A DNA stretch of 64,000 nucleotides from NCBI GenBank assembly GCA_046704385.1, contig JBJKSB010000077.1:13840-77839 (forward strand), written 5' to 3'. The notes below the pieces were generated by a model. That model saw only the letters and a program-made list of their open reading frames with translations. It searched no databases and was not told the origin of the DNA. Shown in pieces: positions 10,201-18,778 of the stretch; positions within the stretch are counted from its first letter, which is position 1; each line of letters begins with the position of its first letter. This stretch comes from GH45 sp046704385 (lineage in GTDB: Bacteria > Bacteroidota > Bacteroidia > Bacteroidales > SZUA-534). The position numbers were made by a program, and so were the translations under genes.

Positions 10201-11597
10201 TACTTGAGATTAGGAAAATTGAAACTGGTAATCAAAATTTACAGGTGGAACTTACTGAACTTCAGCCATTTTTATACGATGTTTATAATTCGTTTGAAGA
10301 GCTGGCTCAAAAAAACCAGATTGATTATACCTGCGATTTCCAGGTAAATCAGTCGGCCTGGATTGATAAAGAAAAGCTGGAAAATGTTCTTTATAATTTA
10401 TTATCGAATGCTTTTAAATTTACGCCGATTGGTCACGCCATTGCGCTGAATGCTATATCAGAAAAAAATGAAAACAGAGATGAACTTCGGATTTCTGTAA
10501 CAGATACAGGAGAAGGTGTGGCAAAGCAACAGATTGGTAAACTCTTCGACCGGTTTTTGCAGGTTACCGACTCAAAAAAACAAAAAAGAGCTGGAACCGG
10601 TATTGGGCTTTCACTGGTAAAGAGCCTGGTTGAAATTATGTATGGTACTATTACGGTTGATAGTGAGCCAGGTCAGGGTAGTTCATTTAAGGTTAGTATC
10701 CCTGTTAGCCGTAATGCATTTGCCGATTATGAAATTGATACTACCGGACAGGTTTTTGAGTCGAGTATTAAAAATAAGGTGGCCATTTTATTTGATCAGA
10801 TTCACGAACCTGCACCCCTTACCTATGAAAGCCAGGAGGATTCAATTGAAAAAATTCTTGTAATAGAAGATAACATCGAAATGCGTTCATTTATTTGTTC
10901 CAACCTGGCCGTTTACTATAAAGTATTTGAGGCCGATAATGGGTTGGTTGGATATGAATTGGCGAAAAAAGAATCTCCGGCAGTTATTATAAGTGATATT
11001 ATGATGCCGGAAATGGATGGGTTGACACTTTGCAAGAAAATAAAGAATAATCTGTATACAAGTCATATACCGGTAATTTTGCTAACAGCCAAAATCGATA
11101 CCCAGGATCAGGTTGAGGGCCTTGAAGTTGGTGCCGATGATTATATTACAAAACCTTTTAACAGCGAAATTCTTCATGCAAAAATAAAATCGATAATCGA
11201 TAACCGAAATAAATTGAGGGCCAAGTTCGGGCAACTGGAAGAGATTAAACCCGATGAGCTTAATATCTCAGCTCTCGATAATAAATTCTATACAAAAGTA
11301 AATGAGATAGTCGAAAAATTTTATACCGATCCTTCGTTTGATGTCGATCAGTTTGCCTCTGAAATGTACGTAAGCCGGAGTCAGTTATATAGTAAAATGA
11401 AAGCAATAACCAATTTGTCGGCCAACGAATATATCAATACGTACCGATTGAAAAAGAGTATTGAAATGCTTTCGCAGGGAGAATTACAGATAAGCGAAGT
11501 GGCTTATGCTGTGGGTTTTAACGATCCCAAATATTTCAGCCGTATTTTTAAGAAATATTACAAACAATCGCCTTCTGACTTAATAAAAAGGCGATAG
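7254..11597 (+). CDS. Hybrid two-component system regulator (HTCS) of the arabinan locus
   Basis: A 1447-residue one-protein signalling chain spanning the inner membrane. The ATG at 7254 gives a signal peptide (MRKIFAVIIMVVLKTGSFQLFG). Then come about 14 Reg_prop beta-propeller repeats (GLPQNTITCI, FMWFGTNSGICRY, WVGTEKGGINKF and so on), a Y_Y_Y domain (to about 815), one membrane span (about 820-845), and a glutamine/glutamate-rich coiled coil (about 845-925). After these come HisKA with His936 (NISHEFQTPL), HATPase (DTGEGV, GTGIGLSL), a receiver with Asp1248 (SDIMMPEMDG) and a C-terminal AraC-type DNA-binding domain (SRSQLYSKMKA, VGFNDPKYFSRIFKK). The periplasmic propellers of such proteins bind a specific oligosaccharide; arabino-oligosaccharide is inferred from its neighbours. 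It is divergent from the GH43 operon and precedes GH127 and GH51. Confidence 0.93.
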   Translation: MRKIFAVIIMVVLKTGSFQLFGQIQNSLNYRFQYLMIEDGLPQNTITCITKDNYGFMWFGTNSGICRYDSYNFETFEADESTENALPDNLIRSVASGNNNLVWIGSSKGLSYFDHESKQISQFTDTNEFGERILRVNSIVVRSREIWVGTENQGIFLLKPGNGKYKIVLHLCERNRNLTENQINVIYKTRDDKIYAGSPTGYYIFNTEAKSFFAPGQGQNLPPQTNVNDIFQDRGGNFYFSTSNGLFMLSDSTHNLIYFAPDITGSNTLHHATVNMVRQDISGQILIATLGGMQVLDPEKGTFYSFPEEGPTNFTINNQFINTIFCDQDGNVWVGTEKGGINKFNVYQNPFGFITHNPNNPNGLNANTINSVYKENNLLWIGTAGGGLNLYNTASDKFYHFTLQANNQQSMSSDYVTSITRGNDGILYAGTWGGGLNALQTKGTHVTIHRITSSDPGYTNNLVDGFVSSIINNPQGYLLIGTQGGLSMLDYRTHKFTTLIAPVDFTPQLSEIGCMLLDKKGYYWLGTRNGLFRFPQSSLRETRDNEFIISQLEFYKHETQRSASLPGDYVISLMEDSEGNIWVGTYGNGLAKSKFNKDGALAFETFSVTQGLSNNVVYGIQEDDHKRIWISTDYGLSMLNTSDNAIRNFYKQDGLLNNQFYWSASYKSSDGTLYFGGVEGLNYFNPEDFHEYKYFPVPKITKFRIYNQEVNPGEKFHNNIVINKPVYDVDTIFLTYKDNNISFDFSSFDYYLPAKSKYAYMMTGVEKDWITVPAQRRFASYNNLEGGTYTFLLKASNCDGIWNENPTKITIVVTPPFWKTTWFTIGLFLVVALLSYLFIMYQMRRIIAQKKLLEEKVQRRTQKIEDQKIMLEKQAEELTENNNQLEYRQKQIEQQKEELETKNNEISKQRDELILLNEKVNEINQLQLRFFTNISHEFQTPLTLIISPIERLIKQIKSDDETLHLLSIINRNAHRLLMLIRQLLEIRKIETGNQNLQVELTELQPFLYDVYNSFEELAQKNQIDYTCDFQVNQSAWIDKEKLENVLYNLLSNAFKFTPIGHAIALNAISEKNENRDELRISVTDTGEGVAKQQIGKLFDRFLQVTDSKKQKRAGTGIGLSLVKSLVEIMYGTITVDSEPGQGSSFKVSIPVSRNAFADYEIDTTGQVFESSIKNKVAILFDQIHEPAPLTYESQEDSIEKILVIEDNIEMRSFICSNLAVYYKVFEADNGLVGYELAKKESPAVIISDIMMPEMDGLTLCKKIKNNLYTSHIPVILLTAKIDTQDQVEGLEVGADDYITKPFNSEILHAKIKSIIDNRNKLRAKFGQLEEIKPDELNISALDNKFYTKVNEIVEKFYTDPSFDVDQFASEMYVSRSQLYSKMKAITNLSANEYINTYRLKKSIEMLSQGELQISEVAYAVGFNDPKYFSRIFKKYYKQSPSDLIKRR

Positions 11598-11662
11598 CTA
11601 GAGCTCCGGCTGGTATTAGAATCCTCCTAAAATAGTGCAGTGGTAATTGAAAATATTTTATA

Positions 11663-11695
11663 AGGAATTGTTACTGAATTATTAGGAATTGTTAC
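11663..11695 (+). promoter_or_regulatory. Candidate HTCS/AraC-type operator: two direct repeats one 21-base period apart
   Basis: The 12-mer AGGAATTGTTAC occurs at 11663-11674 and again at 11684-11695, exactly 21 bases (two helical turns) start to start. That is the spacing AraC-family proteins use for tandem half-sites. It lies about 190 bases before the GH127 ATG and 66 bases after the HTCS stop. The repeat is seen directly; its role as an operator is inference. Confidence 0.5.
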
Positions 11696-11888
11696 CACAC
11701 GATTAACTTTTTAGTGCTATTCTTTTTAATTTTATCTTAGCAATATTAAAAAAGTTGCTTATAATATTTTGATAATTTAGATAGAGAATGGGTTAGTTTT
11801 TATTCTTATACAACAGCCATTTACTCAGAATATAAAAATTTTAAGAAACAGAATTATTGAATATATCCGGAATTAAAATAAAGAAACT

Positions 11889-14273
11889 ATGAACAAATTG
11901 ATTTTTATTATTCTTATTACAGGTTGGGTTGCCTTTCCTGGGTTGTCGGCAGTTGCTCAAAACAAGCTTTACCAAAACGAATTTCCGTTAGGAGATGTTA
12001 CTTTACTGGATGGCCCGTTTAAACATGCCCGTGATCTGAATATTGAAGTTCTGTTAAAATATGATGTAGACCGGCTGTTGGCTCCATACCGGAAAGAAGC
12101 CGGTTTGACTCCAAGGGCAGAAAGTTATCCAAACTGGATTGGGCTTGACGGACATATTGGAGGCCATTACCTTTCGGCTATGTCTATTAATTATGCGGCA
12201 ACCGGCAACGCTGAGTGTAAAAAACGCATGGATTATATGATTAGCGAATTGAAAACCTGCCAGGATTCCAATGCCATAAATAATTCGGATTGGGGAGTTG
12301 GATATGTCGGCGGTGTCCCCAACAGCGCAAAAATATGGTCCACATTCAAAAATGGCGACTTCAAAGCTTATTTTTCTTCCTGGGTACCCTTTTATAATGT
12401 ACATAAAATGTATGCCGGCTTGCGCGATGCCTGGTTGTATGCCGGTAACGAAGAGGCCCGTGATATGTTTTTGAAATTTTGTGATTGGGGTATCGATATT
12501 ACATCAGCCCTTACTGATGAACAAATGCAGCAGGTTCTTAATACCGAACACGGAGGTATGGATGAAATGTTTGCTGATGCTTATCAAATGACCGGCGATA
12601 AAAAGTATCTGACAACTGCCAAACGATACTCACACCGGGCAATGCTCGATCCATTATCGGAAGGTATCGATAATCTTGACAATAAACATGCAAATACCCA
12701 AATCCCGAAATTTGTAGGTTTTGAACGTATTGCTGAACTAAGCAACGATAAAAAATATGCCAATGCCGCCAGCTTTTTCTGGGAAACTGTTACTGAAAAC
12801 CGGTCGCTGGCATTTGGAGGAAACAGCCGCAGGGAGCATTTTCCCAGTAAGGAGTCGTGCATCGATTATGTGAATGTAAATGATGGACCAGAGTCCTGCA
12901 ATTCCTATAACATGTTAAAATTGACAGAGGATTTATTCAGGGTACATCCATCGGCTGATTATGCCGATTATTACGAGCGCACCATGTTTAATCACATACT
13001 TTCAACACAGAATCCAGTGCATGGTGGATATGTGTACTTTACCCCGGCACGTCCGCGTCATTACAGGGTTTATTCGGCCCCGAACGAGGCCATGTGGTGT
13101 TGCGTGGGAACCGGAATGGAAAATCATGGCAAATACAACGAGTTTATTTACACACATTCCGCTGATACTCTGTACCTGAATCTTTTTGTAGCCAGCGAAC
13201 TTAATTGGAAAGAGAAAGGAGTCAAGATAAAACAGGAAACCCAATTTCCCGATGAAGAGCAGACCAAACTTATCATTGAGGATGGATCATCAAAGTTTGA
13301 TTTAAAAGTTCGTTATCCGGGATGGGTGGCAAAGGGTGCACTGAAAATTCTGGTTAATGGTAAGGAAATTTCCTTTTCGCAGCAGCCATCATCTTACGTA
13401 AGTATCGACAGGAATTGGCAAAAAGGCGATGTGGTTCAGATTAAGCTGCCTATGCGAAATACCATTGAACATATGCCAAATGTTCCCGAATACATCACAT
13501 TTATGCACGGGCCCATTTTATTGGGTGCAAAAACCGGTACTGAGGATTTACGTGGCCTGATTGCAGATGATGGTCGCTGGAGCCAGTATTCGAGCGGGAA
13601 ATATTTGCCGGTGGATAAAGCTCCTATCATTGTGGATGATGATATCGAAAATATAGGCAGCAAACTTGAATCGGTAGCAGGCAAACCGCTGAATTTCAAG
13701 CTTAACGTAAAAATGATCAATCCTATGGAACTTACACTGGAACCATTCAGTAGAATTCACGATGCCCGTTACATGATGTACTGGCTGGCACTGACAAACA
13801 ATGGTTACCAATCGTACCTGGATTCACTGGCTAACAATGAAAAAGAAAAACTGGCTCTTGAAAACCGGACTATTGATTTTGTTTCACCCGGAGAGCAACA
13901 GCCGGAAGTCGATCACGATATGCAAAAGGAAAAATCGAACACCGGAAACAATCAGGATGAATTTTGGCGTGAGGCCCGTAACGGAGGTTATTTCAGTTAC
14001 GATATGTCTACCAACTCCGAAACGGGATTAAGCTTGTTTGTCCGCTACTGGGGTGCTGAATGGGGCACGCGGAAATTTGACATTTACATTGATGATACAA
14101 AGCTGGTAACAGAAGATAACACCGACCGCTGGAACCAGTCGTTGTTTAAAGATATTATTTATCCTATTCCTGATGCCATAGTAAAAGGTAAATCGCATGT
14201 CCGGGTTAAATTTCAGGCGCTGCCTGGCACCACAGCCGGGGCAGTTTATATGGTACGTTTAATCAGGAAGTAA
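11889..14273 (+). CDS. GH127/GH146-type beta-L-arabinofuranosidase (former DUF1680)
   Basis: A 794-residue exported protein (signal peptide ending near SAVAQ) of the alpha/alpha-barrel family that removes beta-L-arabinofuranose using a zinc-bound cysteine nucleophile. The active-site set known from this family is present: Glu335 and Cys337 in NDGPESCNSY, and Cys404-Cys405 in MWCCVGTGMENHGKY. Also typical are LDGHIGGHYLSA and FYNVHKMYAGLRDAW. Residues from about 650 to 794 add a beta-rich C-terminal domain (FVRYWGAEWGTRKFDIYIDD). GH146 members in gut Bacteroides act on branched arabinan, and both length and context favour that, but I cannot separate GH127 from GH146 without alignment. It is followed by GH51 and probably controlled by the adjacent HTCS. 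Confidence 0.88.
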   Translation: MNKLIFIILITGWVAFPGLSAVAQNKLYQNEFPLGDVTLLDGPFKHARDLNIEVLLKYDVDRLLAPYRKEAGLTPRAESYPNWIGLDGHIGGHYLSAMSINYAATGNAECKKRMDYMISELKTCQDSNAINNSDWGVGYVGGVPNSAKIWSTFKNGDFKAYFSSWVPFYNVHKMYAGLRDAWLYAGNEEARDMFLKFCDWGIDITSALTDEQMQQVLNTEHGGMDEMFADAYQMTGDKKYLTTAKRYSHRAMLDPLSEGIDNLDNKHANTQIPKFVGFERIAELSNDKKYANAASFFWETVTENRSLAFGGNSRREHFPSKESCIDYVNVNDGPESCNSYNMLKLTEDLFRVHPSADYADYYERTMFNHILSTQNPVHGGYVYFTPARPRHYRVYSAPNEAMWCCVGTGMENHGKYNEFIYTHSADTLYLNLFVASELNWKEKGVKIKQETQFPDEEQTKLIIEDGSSKFDLKVRYPGWVAKGALKILVNGKEISFSQQPSSYVSIDRNWQKGDVVQIKLPMRNTIEHMPNVPEYITFMHGPILLGAKTGTEDLRGLIADDGRWSQYSSGKYLPVDKAPIIVDDDIENIGSKLESVAGKPLNFKLNVKMINPMELTLEPFSRIHDARYMMYWLALTNNGYQSYLDSLANNEKEKLALENRTIDFVSPGEQQPEVDHDMQKEKSNTGNNQDEFWREARNGGYFSYDMSTNSETGLSLFVRYWGAEWGTRKFDIYIDDTKLVTEDNTDRWNQSLFKDIIYPIPDAIVKGKSHVRVKFQALPGTTAGAVYMVRLIRK

Positions 14274-14340
14274 GAATATGACTTATAAAACTAGTGTCAG
14301 GCAAAACATGATCTTGTGGATAATTCACCCTCCTAACCTT

Positions 14341-14431
14341 CCCGATATTTGTTACTCATCGGGACAGGCTCCTCAAGGGAGGACTGTTTCAAAGTGGCTT
14401 TATTGCTGACATGAAACAGTATCCCCTTGAG
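14341..14431. repeat. Nested inverted repeats between GH127 and GH51
   Basis: Two inverted pairs lie in the 254-base gap. CCCGAT/ATCGGG (14341-14346, 14358-14363) forms a small hairpin. A 20-base imperfect pair (14372-14391 with 14412-14431, about 16 matches) forms a larger one. It looks like an intergenic repeat element rather than a terminator, since no T run follows. Confidence 0.55.
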
Positions 14432-14527
14432 AGCCAGTTCCGAACTTGTTTCGGAAGGATTATAGGGGTGAAAGCACACGATTTTCCAAAAACAGAATTC
14501 AACTACTTTAAAATTCAATTTAAAACT

Positions 14528-16504
14528 ATGAAAGCAATAACTCACAGAATTAAGAGAATCTTAATTACAGTTCTGTTTATATATACTGCTATACCCCTTA
14601 TAGCCCAAACCCGACCACCTGGTAAAAAAATTAACCCGGGCATGTTCGGATTATTTTTCGAAGATATCAACTATTCGGCCGATGGAGGCTTGTATGCCGA
14701 GCTGGTGCAAAACCGTTCATTTGAATATAACCCTGCGGAGCGAAAGGAATGGAACCCATTTTCATATTGGGAATATTTTACCCAGGGATTTTCGTACGGC
14801 AGGATCAGTGTTGAAACTACTAATCCAATTCATCCAAACAATCCACATTACATAGTTTTGGATGTTGAACATATCGGTCATGAGGCTAAGTATAGCGGCG
14901 AATCCGGTGTCGGTCTTAAAAATTCAGGATTCGATGGAATGGTGGTAAAAGCTGGTGAAAACTACAACTTTTCAGTGTTTATCAAGCAGCTTTCGGAATC
15001 GCCGGTTTCAATAAAAGTCGGCTTGCAGGATAAAAAGGGAAATATACTGGCTGAAAATTCTATAACGACCGCATCAAAAGACTGGGAAAAATATACCACC
15101 CAGCTTACGGCTAAGCAGAGTAGTGATACAGCCAGCCTTGTGGTTATGGCAACATCAGAGGGTAAAATTGCGTTGGACGTTGTTTCACTCTTTCCTGAAA
15201 AAACCTTTAAAAACCGACCAAATGGTATGCGTGCCGACCTGGCCCAGGTACTGGCAGATATGAAACCCGGGTTTATTCGTTTTCCCGGTGGTTGTCTGGC
15301 ACATGGCGACGGCTTGGGAAATATGTATCGCTGGGAAAACACCATCGGACCCATTGAAACCCGCAAGGAACAGCGAAATATCTGGGGTTATAACCAAACC
15401 GCCGGACTTGGGTATTTTGAATATTTTCAGTTTTGTGAAGATATTGGTGCTAAACCGCTTCCAGTACTTCCTGCCGGGGTGAGCTGCCAGAACTCAGGCG
15501 GTACATGGCGCATCGGGGGTACAGGGCAACGTTGTATTCCAATGGATAATATGGATGATTATGTTCAGGAAGTGCTGGATTTAATAGAGTGGGCTAACGG
15601 ACCAGCAGACTCCAAGTGGGGGGCCAAACGGGCTGCGGCCGGTCACCCGGAACCTTTTCACCTTGAATATATTGGCATTGGGAATGAAGATAAAATTACT
15701 CCCGGGTTTGAAGAACGGTTTAAAATGATTTTTAACGCAGTAAAAGAAAAGCATCCTGAAATTACGGTAATCGGAACAGTTGGTCCTTTTCACAGTGGTG
15801 AAGATTTTGACAAGGGCTGGAAACTGGCTAATGAATTAAAAGTACCTATTGTTGATGAACATTATTATGTGGGTCCGGAATGGTTTATTTCTCATCAGGA
15901 TCGGTATGATAAATATGACCGAAAAGCCAGCAAAGTTTACCTGGGCGAATATGCATCGTGGGGAAATAAAATGCGGAATGCTATTGCTGAAGCAGCTTAT
16001 ATGACAGCACTTGAGCGTAACGGCGATGTGGTGAAAATGGCTTCGTACGCGCCGCTTTTTGCCAAAAAGAATTTTACTCAGTGGACAACCGATATGATCT
16101 TTTTCGATAACGTAAATATCAGCCTCACACCCAACTATTACGTACAAAAGATGTTTGCGACCAACCAGGGCGATTACTATTTTGACCAGGTAATTTCAAA
16201 AGACAACCGTGATTCCACTCTGGCCGCTTCCTGTGTTCAGTATAGTAAAACCGGCGATGTTATACTGAAACTTGTAAATGCCGGTAATGAATCAAAAAGC
16301 ATGAAAATAGACCTTTCAGGTTTTAAATGTAACCTGGCTGAGGTAGAAAAAACTGTTTTGTCTGGTAAGGCCGAGGCTGAAAATACATGGGAGAACCCGA
16401 ATAATGTAGCTCCGATAAAATCAACAGTTGCCTTAAATCAATCATTTGAATATAGCACACCGGCTAAATCACTTACGGTTTTTAGGTTAAAAACCAGGCA
16501 GTGA
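14528..16504 (+). CDS. GH51 alpha-L-arabinofuranosidase
   Basis: A 658-residue retaining exo-enzyme that releases terminal and side-chain alpha-L-arabinofuranose from arabinan or arabinoxylan. The ATG at 14528 precedes a clear signal peptide (ITVLFIYTAIPLIAQ); the longer open frame upstream runs through the repeat and has no signal character. Domains in order are an N-terminal beta/CBM-like insert (GMFGLFFEDINYSADGGLYAELVQNR to about residue 240), a TIM barrel, and a C-terminal beta sandwich. The acid/base is Glu387 (IGIGNEDK) and the nucleophile is Glu474 (YLGEYASWG). FIRFPGGCLAHGD and DEHYY are standard GH51 blocks. It forms a rightward unit with GH127, although a 254-base repeat-bearing gap separates them. 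Confidence 0.92.
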   Translation: MKAITHRIKRILITVLFIYTAIPLIAQTRPPGKKINPGMFGLFFEDINYSADGGLYAELVQNRSFEYNPAERKEWNPFSYWEYFTQGFSYGRISVETTNPIHPNNPHYIVLDVEHIGHEAKYSGESGVGLKNSGFDGMVVKAGENYNFSVFIKQLSESPVSIKVGLQDKKGNILAENSITTASKDWEKYTTQLTAKQSSDTASLVVMATSEGKIALDVVSLFPEKTFKNRPNGMRADLAQVLADMKPGFIRFPGGCLAHGDGLGNMYRWENTIGPIETRKEQRNIWGYNQTAGLGYFEYFQFCEDIGAKPLPVLPAGVSCQNSGGTWRIGGTGQRCIPMDNMDDYVQEVLDLIEWANGPADSKWGAKRAAAGHPEPFHLEYIGIGNEDKITPGFEERFKMIFNAVKEKHPEITVIGTVGPFHSGEDFDKGWKLANELKVPIVDEHYYVGPEWFISHQDRYDKYDRKASKVYLGEYASWGNKMRNAIAEAAYMTALERNGDVVKMASYAPLFAKKNFTQWTTDMIFFDNVNISLTPNYYVQKMFATNQGDYYFDQVISKDNRDSTLAASCVQYSKTGDVILKLVNAGNESKSMKIDLSGFKCNLAEVEKTVLSGKAEAENTWENPNNVAPIKSTVALNQSFEYSTPAKSLTVFRLKTRQ

Positions 16505-16561
16505 TAGGGTTGGATTTGCTTTATACATTGATTATAAATTGTGATAACTGACAATAATTCT

Positions 16562-16725
16562 AATTCTAAGCGATATTGCAAAACAATGGAGTTACGAAAC
16601 GATACTTCATTAATTGAGGCCTATAAAAAAAAGCGCATGCAAAAGGAGCGGCCTGGCTTGAAATTACTCAAGGCGTGAAAGAGGTGGGTATAATTGATAT
16701 TTTAAGTCTCCAATTATACTCTTAA
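16562..16725 (+). pseudogene. Relic of an L-rhamnose mutarotase (RhaM/DUF718-like), frameshifted and truncated
   Basis: From 16568 one frame reads KRYCKTMELRNDTSLIEAYKK. After the eight-A run at 16625-16632, another frame reads AHAKGAAWLEITQGVKEVGI and stops at 16723. Joined, they match the first 50-60 residues of the L-rhamnose mutarotase family as I know it (RYC-x-x-L-D-L, E-Y-K-x-x-H, W-P-E-I, GI-x-D). The catalytic-half segment with the I-Y-x-x-G-x-R-L-F-M block is missing, and no start codon is visible. The family normally has about 105 residues. It is most likely a dead remnant of a pectin-sugar gene beside GH51. An intact homologue elsewhere would fit. Confidence 0.65.
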
Positions 16726-17152
16726 TGCTTTGTGAAAAATATAAAGAAAAAATAATAGTTGTGAAACAAAGTGAATTTATTTTTATACAATATTGCTGTC
16801 CGTTAGGTTTAATGATGAAAATTATTGAGGCATATAAAAATTAAATAACATTTATTAATATAACTTTTCTTTAGTTTACAATGTATTTAAAGTGTTTAAT
16901 GGTGATAATGTTGATTTAATTTTCTTATAATTAGATTTTTAAGCTTGTTGAAAAGAATTTCCAAACTTAGTATCAATTTATGTTATATAATTGTATATTG
17001 TTATTATCTATCAAACATTCGAAAGGCTATGAAAAATTATCAATTTTTCTATTAATATTATATAGGTTTAAGTTCCTGTAAAGAATATCATAATTAGTTA
17101 AAATTCAGAAATTTACTTATATAAAAGAAAACACTCCATTTAAACCCAAATT
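16726..17152. other. AT-rich non-coding stretch before the FG-GAP paralogues
   Basis: About 430 bases of very AT-rich sequence without a credible frame, RNA gene or repeat. It presumably holds the promoter of the gene at 17153, but I could not fix promoter elements. Confidence 0.5.
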
Positions 17153-18712
17153 ATGAAAACTGAATTAACTAAAACCCTGAACTTATTGTTAATAAGCTTT
17201 ATTTTGCTGGCTTTTATTACTGACCAGCCTTTACTCCAAGAATATACTGTACCTGTATTTGCCCGGTCCGTCTGTATTTCAGATATAAATCAAGATGGTT
17301 ATAAAGACATTATAGTTGGACATAAGACAATTTGGGGAGATACAAATCAAATAGTTTCATATTTATTTAATAATTCAGGTAGTTTGGAGGCCTCATCTGA
17401 AAAAATAGTTTTTTGTGGAACACAAATGAATATTTTTGTGATAAAAGCAAATGAGGATGATTACCGGGATATGGTGTGTCTTATGGCCGATTTTACATCA
17501 GGAGTTGCTGAACGGTACGTTAGAATATTCTATAACAATCAGGGTAACTATTCTTTAAAAAATGTTGAGGATATAAAATTAAATACTTCTACGCCGATTG
17601 ATAGAATTTCCCATGGTGACATCAACGGTGATGACTGGCAGGATATTATAATTGCATCAAATAGGGGTAACTTTTGGGGAATATTATTCAGTAATGACGG
17701 AAAAGGTTTCTCAGAACCCGAATATCATTTTTTTGATGATCCGATACTGGATATTACTTGTGCTGATTTAACAAATGATAATCAGGATGAGATTTTGTAT
17801 ACCTTAAGTCACATGACATGCTACTATTCCAATAAAAATGATAGTTCATATAATATTGACAGTGAATTTACGGGAAATATAAAAGCAGCTGATTTTAATG
17901 GTGACGGTAGGACTGATTTCATTTGTATGCTTTATGCTTCAGGAACAAATATCACACTTCTGAAGTTTTATAAAAATCTGGATAATGTACATTTCGAGAA
18001 TCAGCCTTATTCGTTGAATTACATGATATTTCATGACTGGGAAGTAGCTGATTTAAATAATGATCAACTCCCTGACCTGGTTATTAGCGTGGATGATACA
18101 CTAATAATACCTGGACCCGATACGCTATTTGTTCTTCCTGATTCAGTTATAACCGGATACCGAATTAACCGTTTTTGCGTTTATTACAATCTGGACAATT
18201 TTCAATTTTCAGAACCCGATACAATCTATATTCGTGATAAACATCCTGTAAATGGCGGTTCTACGGGCATATCCCTGGCCTGTGGCGATATAAACGGCGA
18301 TGGATATACAGACCTGGCATATACACGATTCATTGGTGCAAAAATTCCCAATTTGGTTGTTTTGTATAATAATGGCGAGGGCCGTTTAACCGGCCAGGAT
18401 TTACCAACTGGTATCATTGACAGGCAACAGTCACCCAATCAGGCATTAACCTGTTATCCCAACCCATTTACCGACCAAACCACCATTGAATTTCAATTGG
18501 AGAAACCGGCTGAAGTATCTTTAATCATTTGTGATATCAGTGGCAGGATAATAAAACAAATTATAAATAATCAAAAGTTGAATGAAGGATTTCATAAATA
18601 CAAATGGAACGGGGTTGACAATAGTTCCAGCCGTTGCAACCCTGTTCCTTATTTTGTCTATCTTAAAATAAACCATCAAACTTCCAGGGTATTTGAATTA
18701 ATCAAATATTAA
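17153..18712 (+). CDS. FG-GAP/VCBS repeat protein with type IX secretion tail, paralogue A
   Basis: A 519-residue exported protein with an N-terminal signal peptide (NLLLISFILLAFITDQP). At least six FG-GAP/VCBS calcium-binding loops are readable (CISDINQDGYKDIIVG, SHGDINGDDWQDIIIA, CADLTNDNQDEILY, AADFNGDGRTDFIC, VADLNNDQLPDLVI, ACGDINGDGYTDLAY). Together these form an integrin-like seven-bladed propeller. The tail from YPNPFTDQTTIEFQL onward is a type A type IX secretion signal, so the protein should be exported and anchored or released at the surface. Its function is unknown. It is tandem with a paralogue starting 66 bases downstream. After NEGFHKYKWNG its last 35 residues diverge from the paralogue and fit the tail consensus less well (NSSSRCNPVPYFVYLKI). 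Confidence 0.85.
   Translation: MKTELTKTLNLLLISFILLAFITDQPLLQEYTVPVFARSVCISDINQDGYKDIIVGHKTIWGDTNQIVSYLFNNSGSLEASSEKIVFCGTQMNIFVIKANEDDYRDMVCLMADFTSGVAERYVRIFYNNQGNYSLKNVEDIKLNTSTPIDRISHGDINGDDWQDIIIASNRGNFWGILFSNDGKGFSEPEYHFFDDPILDITCADLTNDNQDEILYTLSHMTCYYSNKNDSSYNIDSEFTGNIKAADFNGDGRTDFICMLYASGTNITLLKFYKNLDNVHFENQPYSLNYMIFHDWEVADLNNDQLPDLVISVDDTLIIPGPDTLFVLPDSVITGYRINRFCVYYNLDNFQFSEPDTIYIRDKHPVNGGSTGISLACGDINGDGYTDLAYTRFIGAKIPNLVVLYNNGEGRLTGQDLPTGIIDRQQSPNQALTCYPNPFTDQTTIEFQLEKPAEVSLIICDISGRIIKQIINNQKLNEGFHKYKWNGVDNSSSRCNPVPYFVYLKINHQTSRVFELIKY
18038..18588 (+). repeat. Near-identical 551-base segment shared with 19640-20190
   Basis: This segment of paralogue A and 19640-20190 of paralogue B align without gaps at an offset of 1602 bases, with only scattered substitutions. 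It encodes the last propeller blades and the start of the secretion tail. Such a pair can recombine, deleting one gene or exchanging the variable parts. Confidence 0.85.
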
Positions 18713-18778
18713 AAAATATGAAAATAAACTGCTTGATATAAACAATTGACTTCAAATTAAAAACCAAACCATAAAGTT

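Noticed and set aside
14411..14527. Longer N-terminal extension of the GH51 gene
   Set aside because: The extension runs through an inverted repeat, and the real signal peptide begins at 14528.
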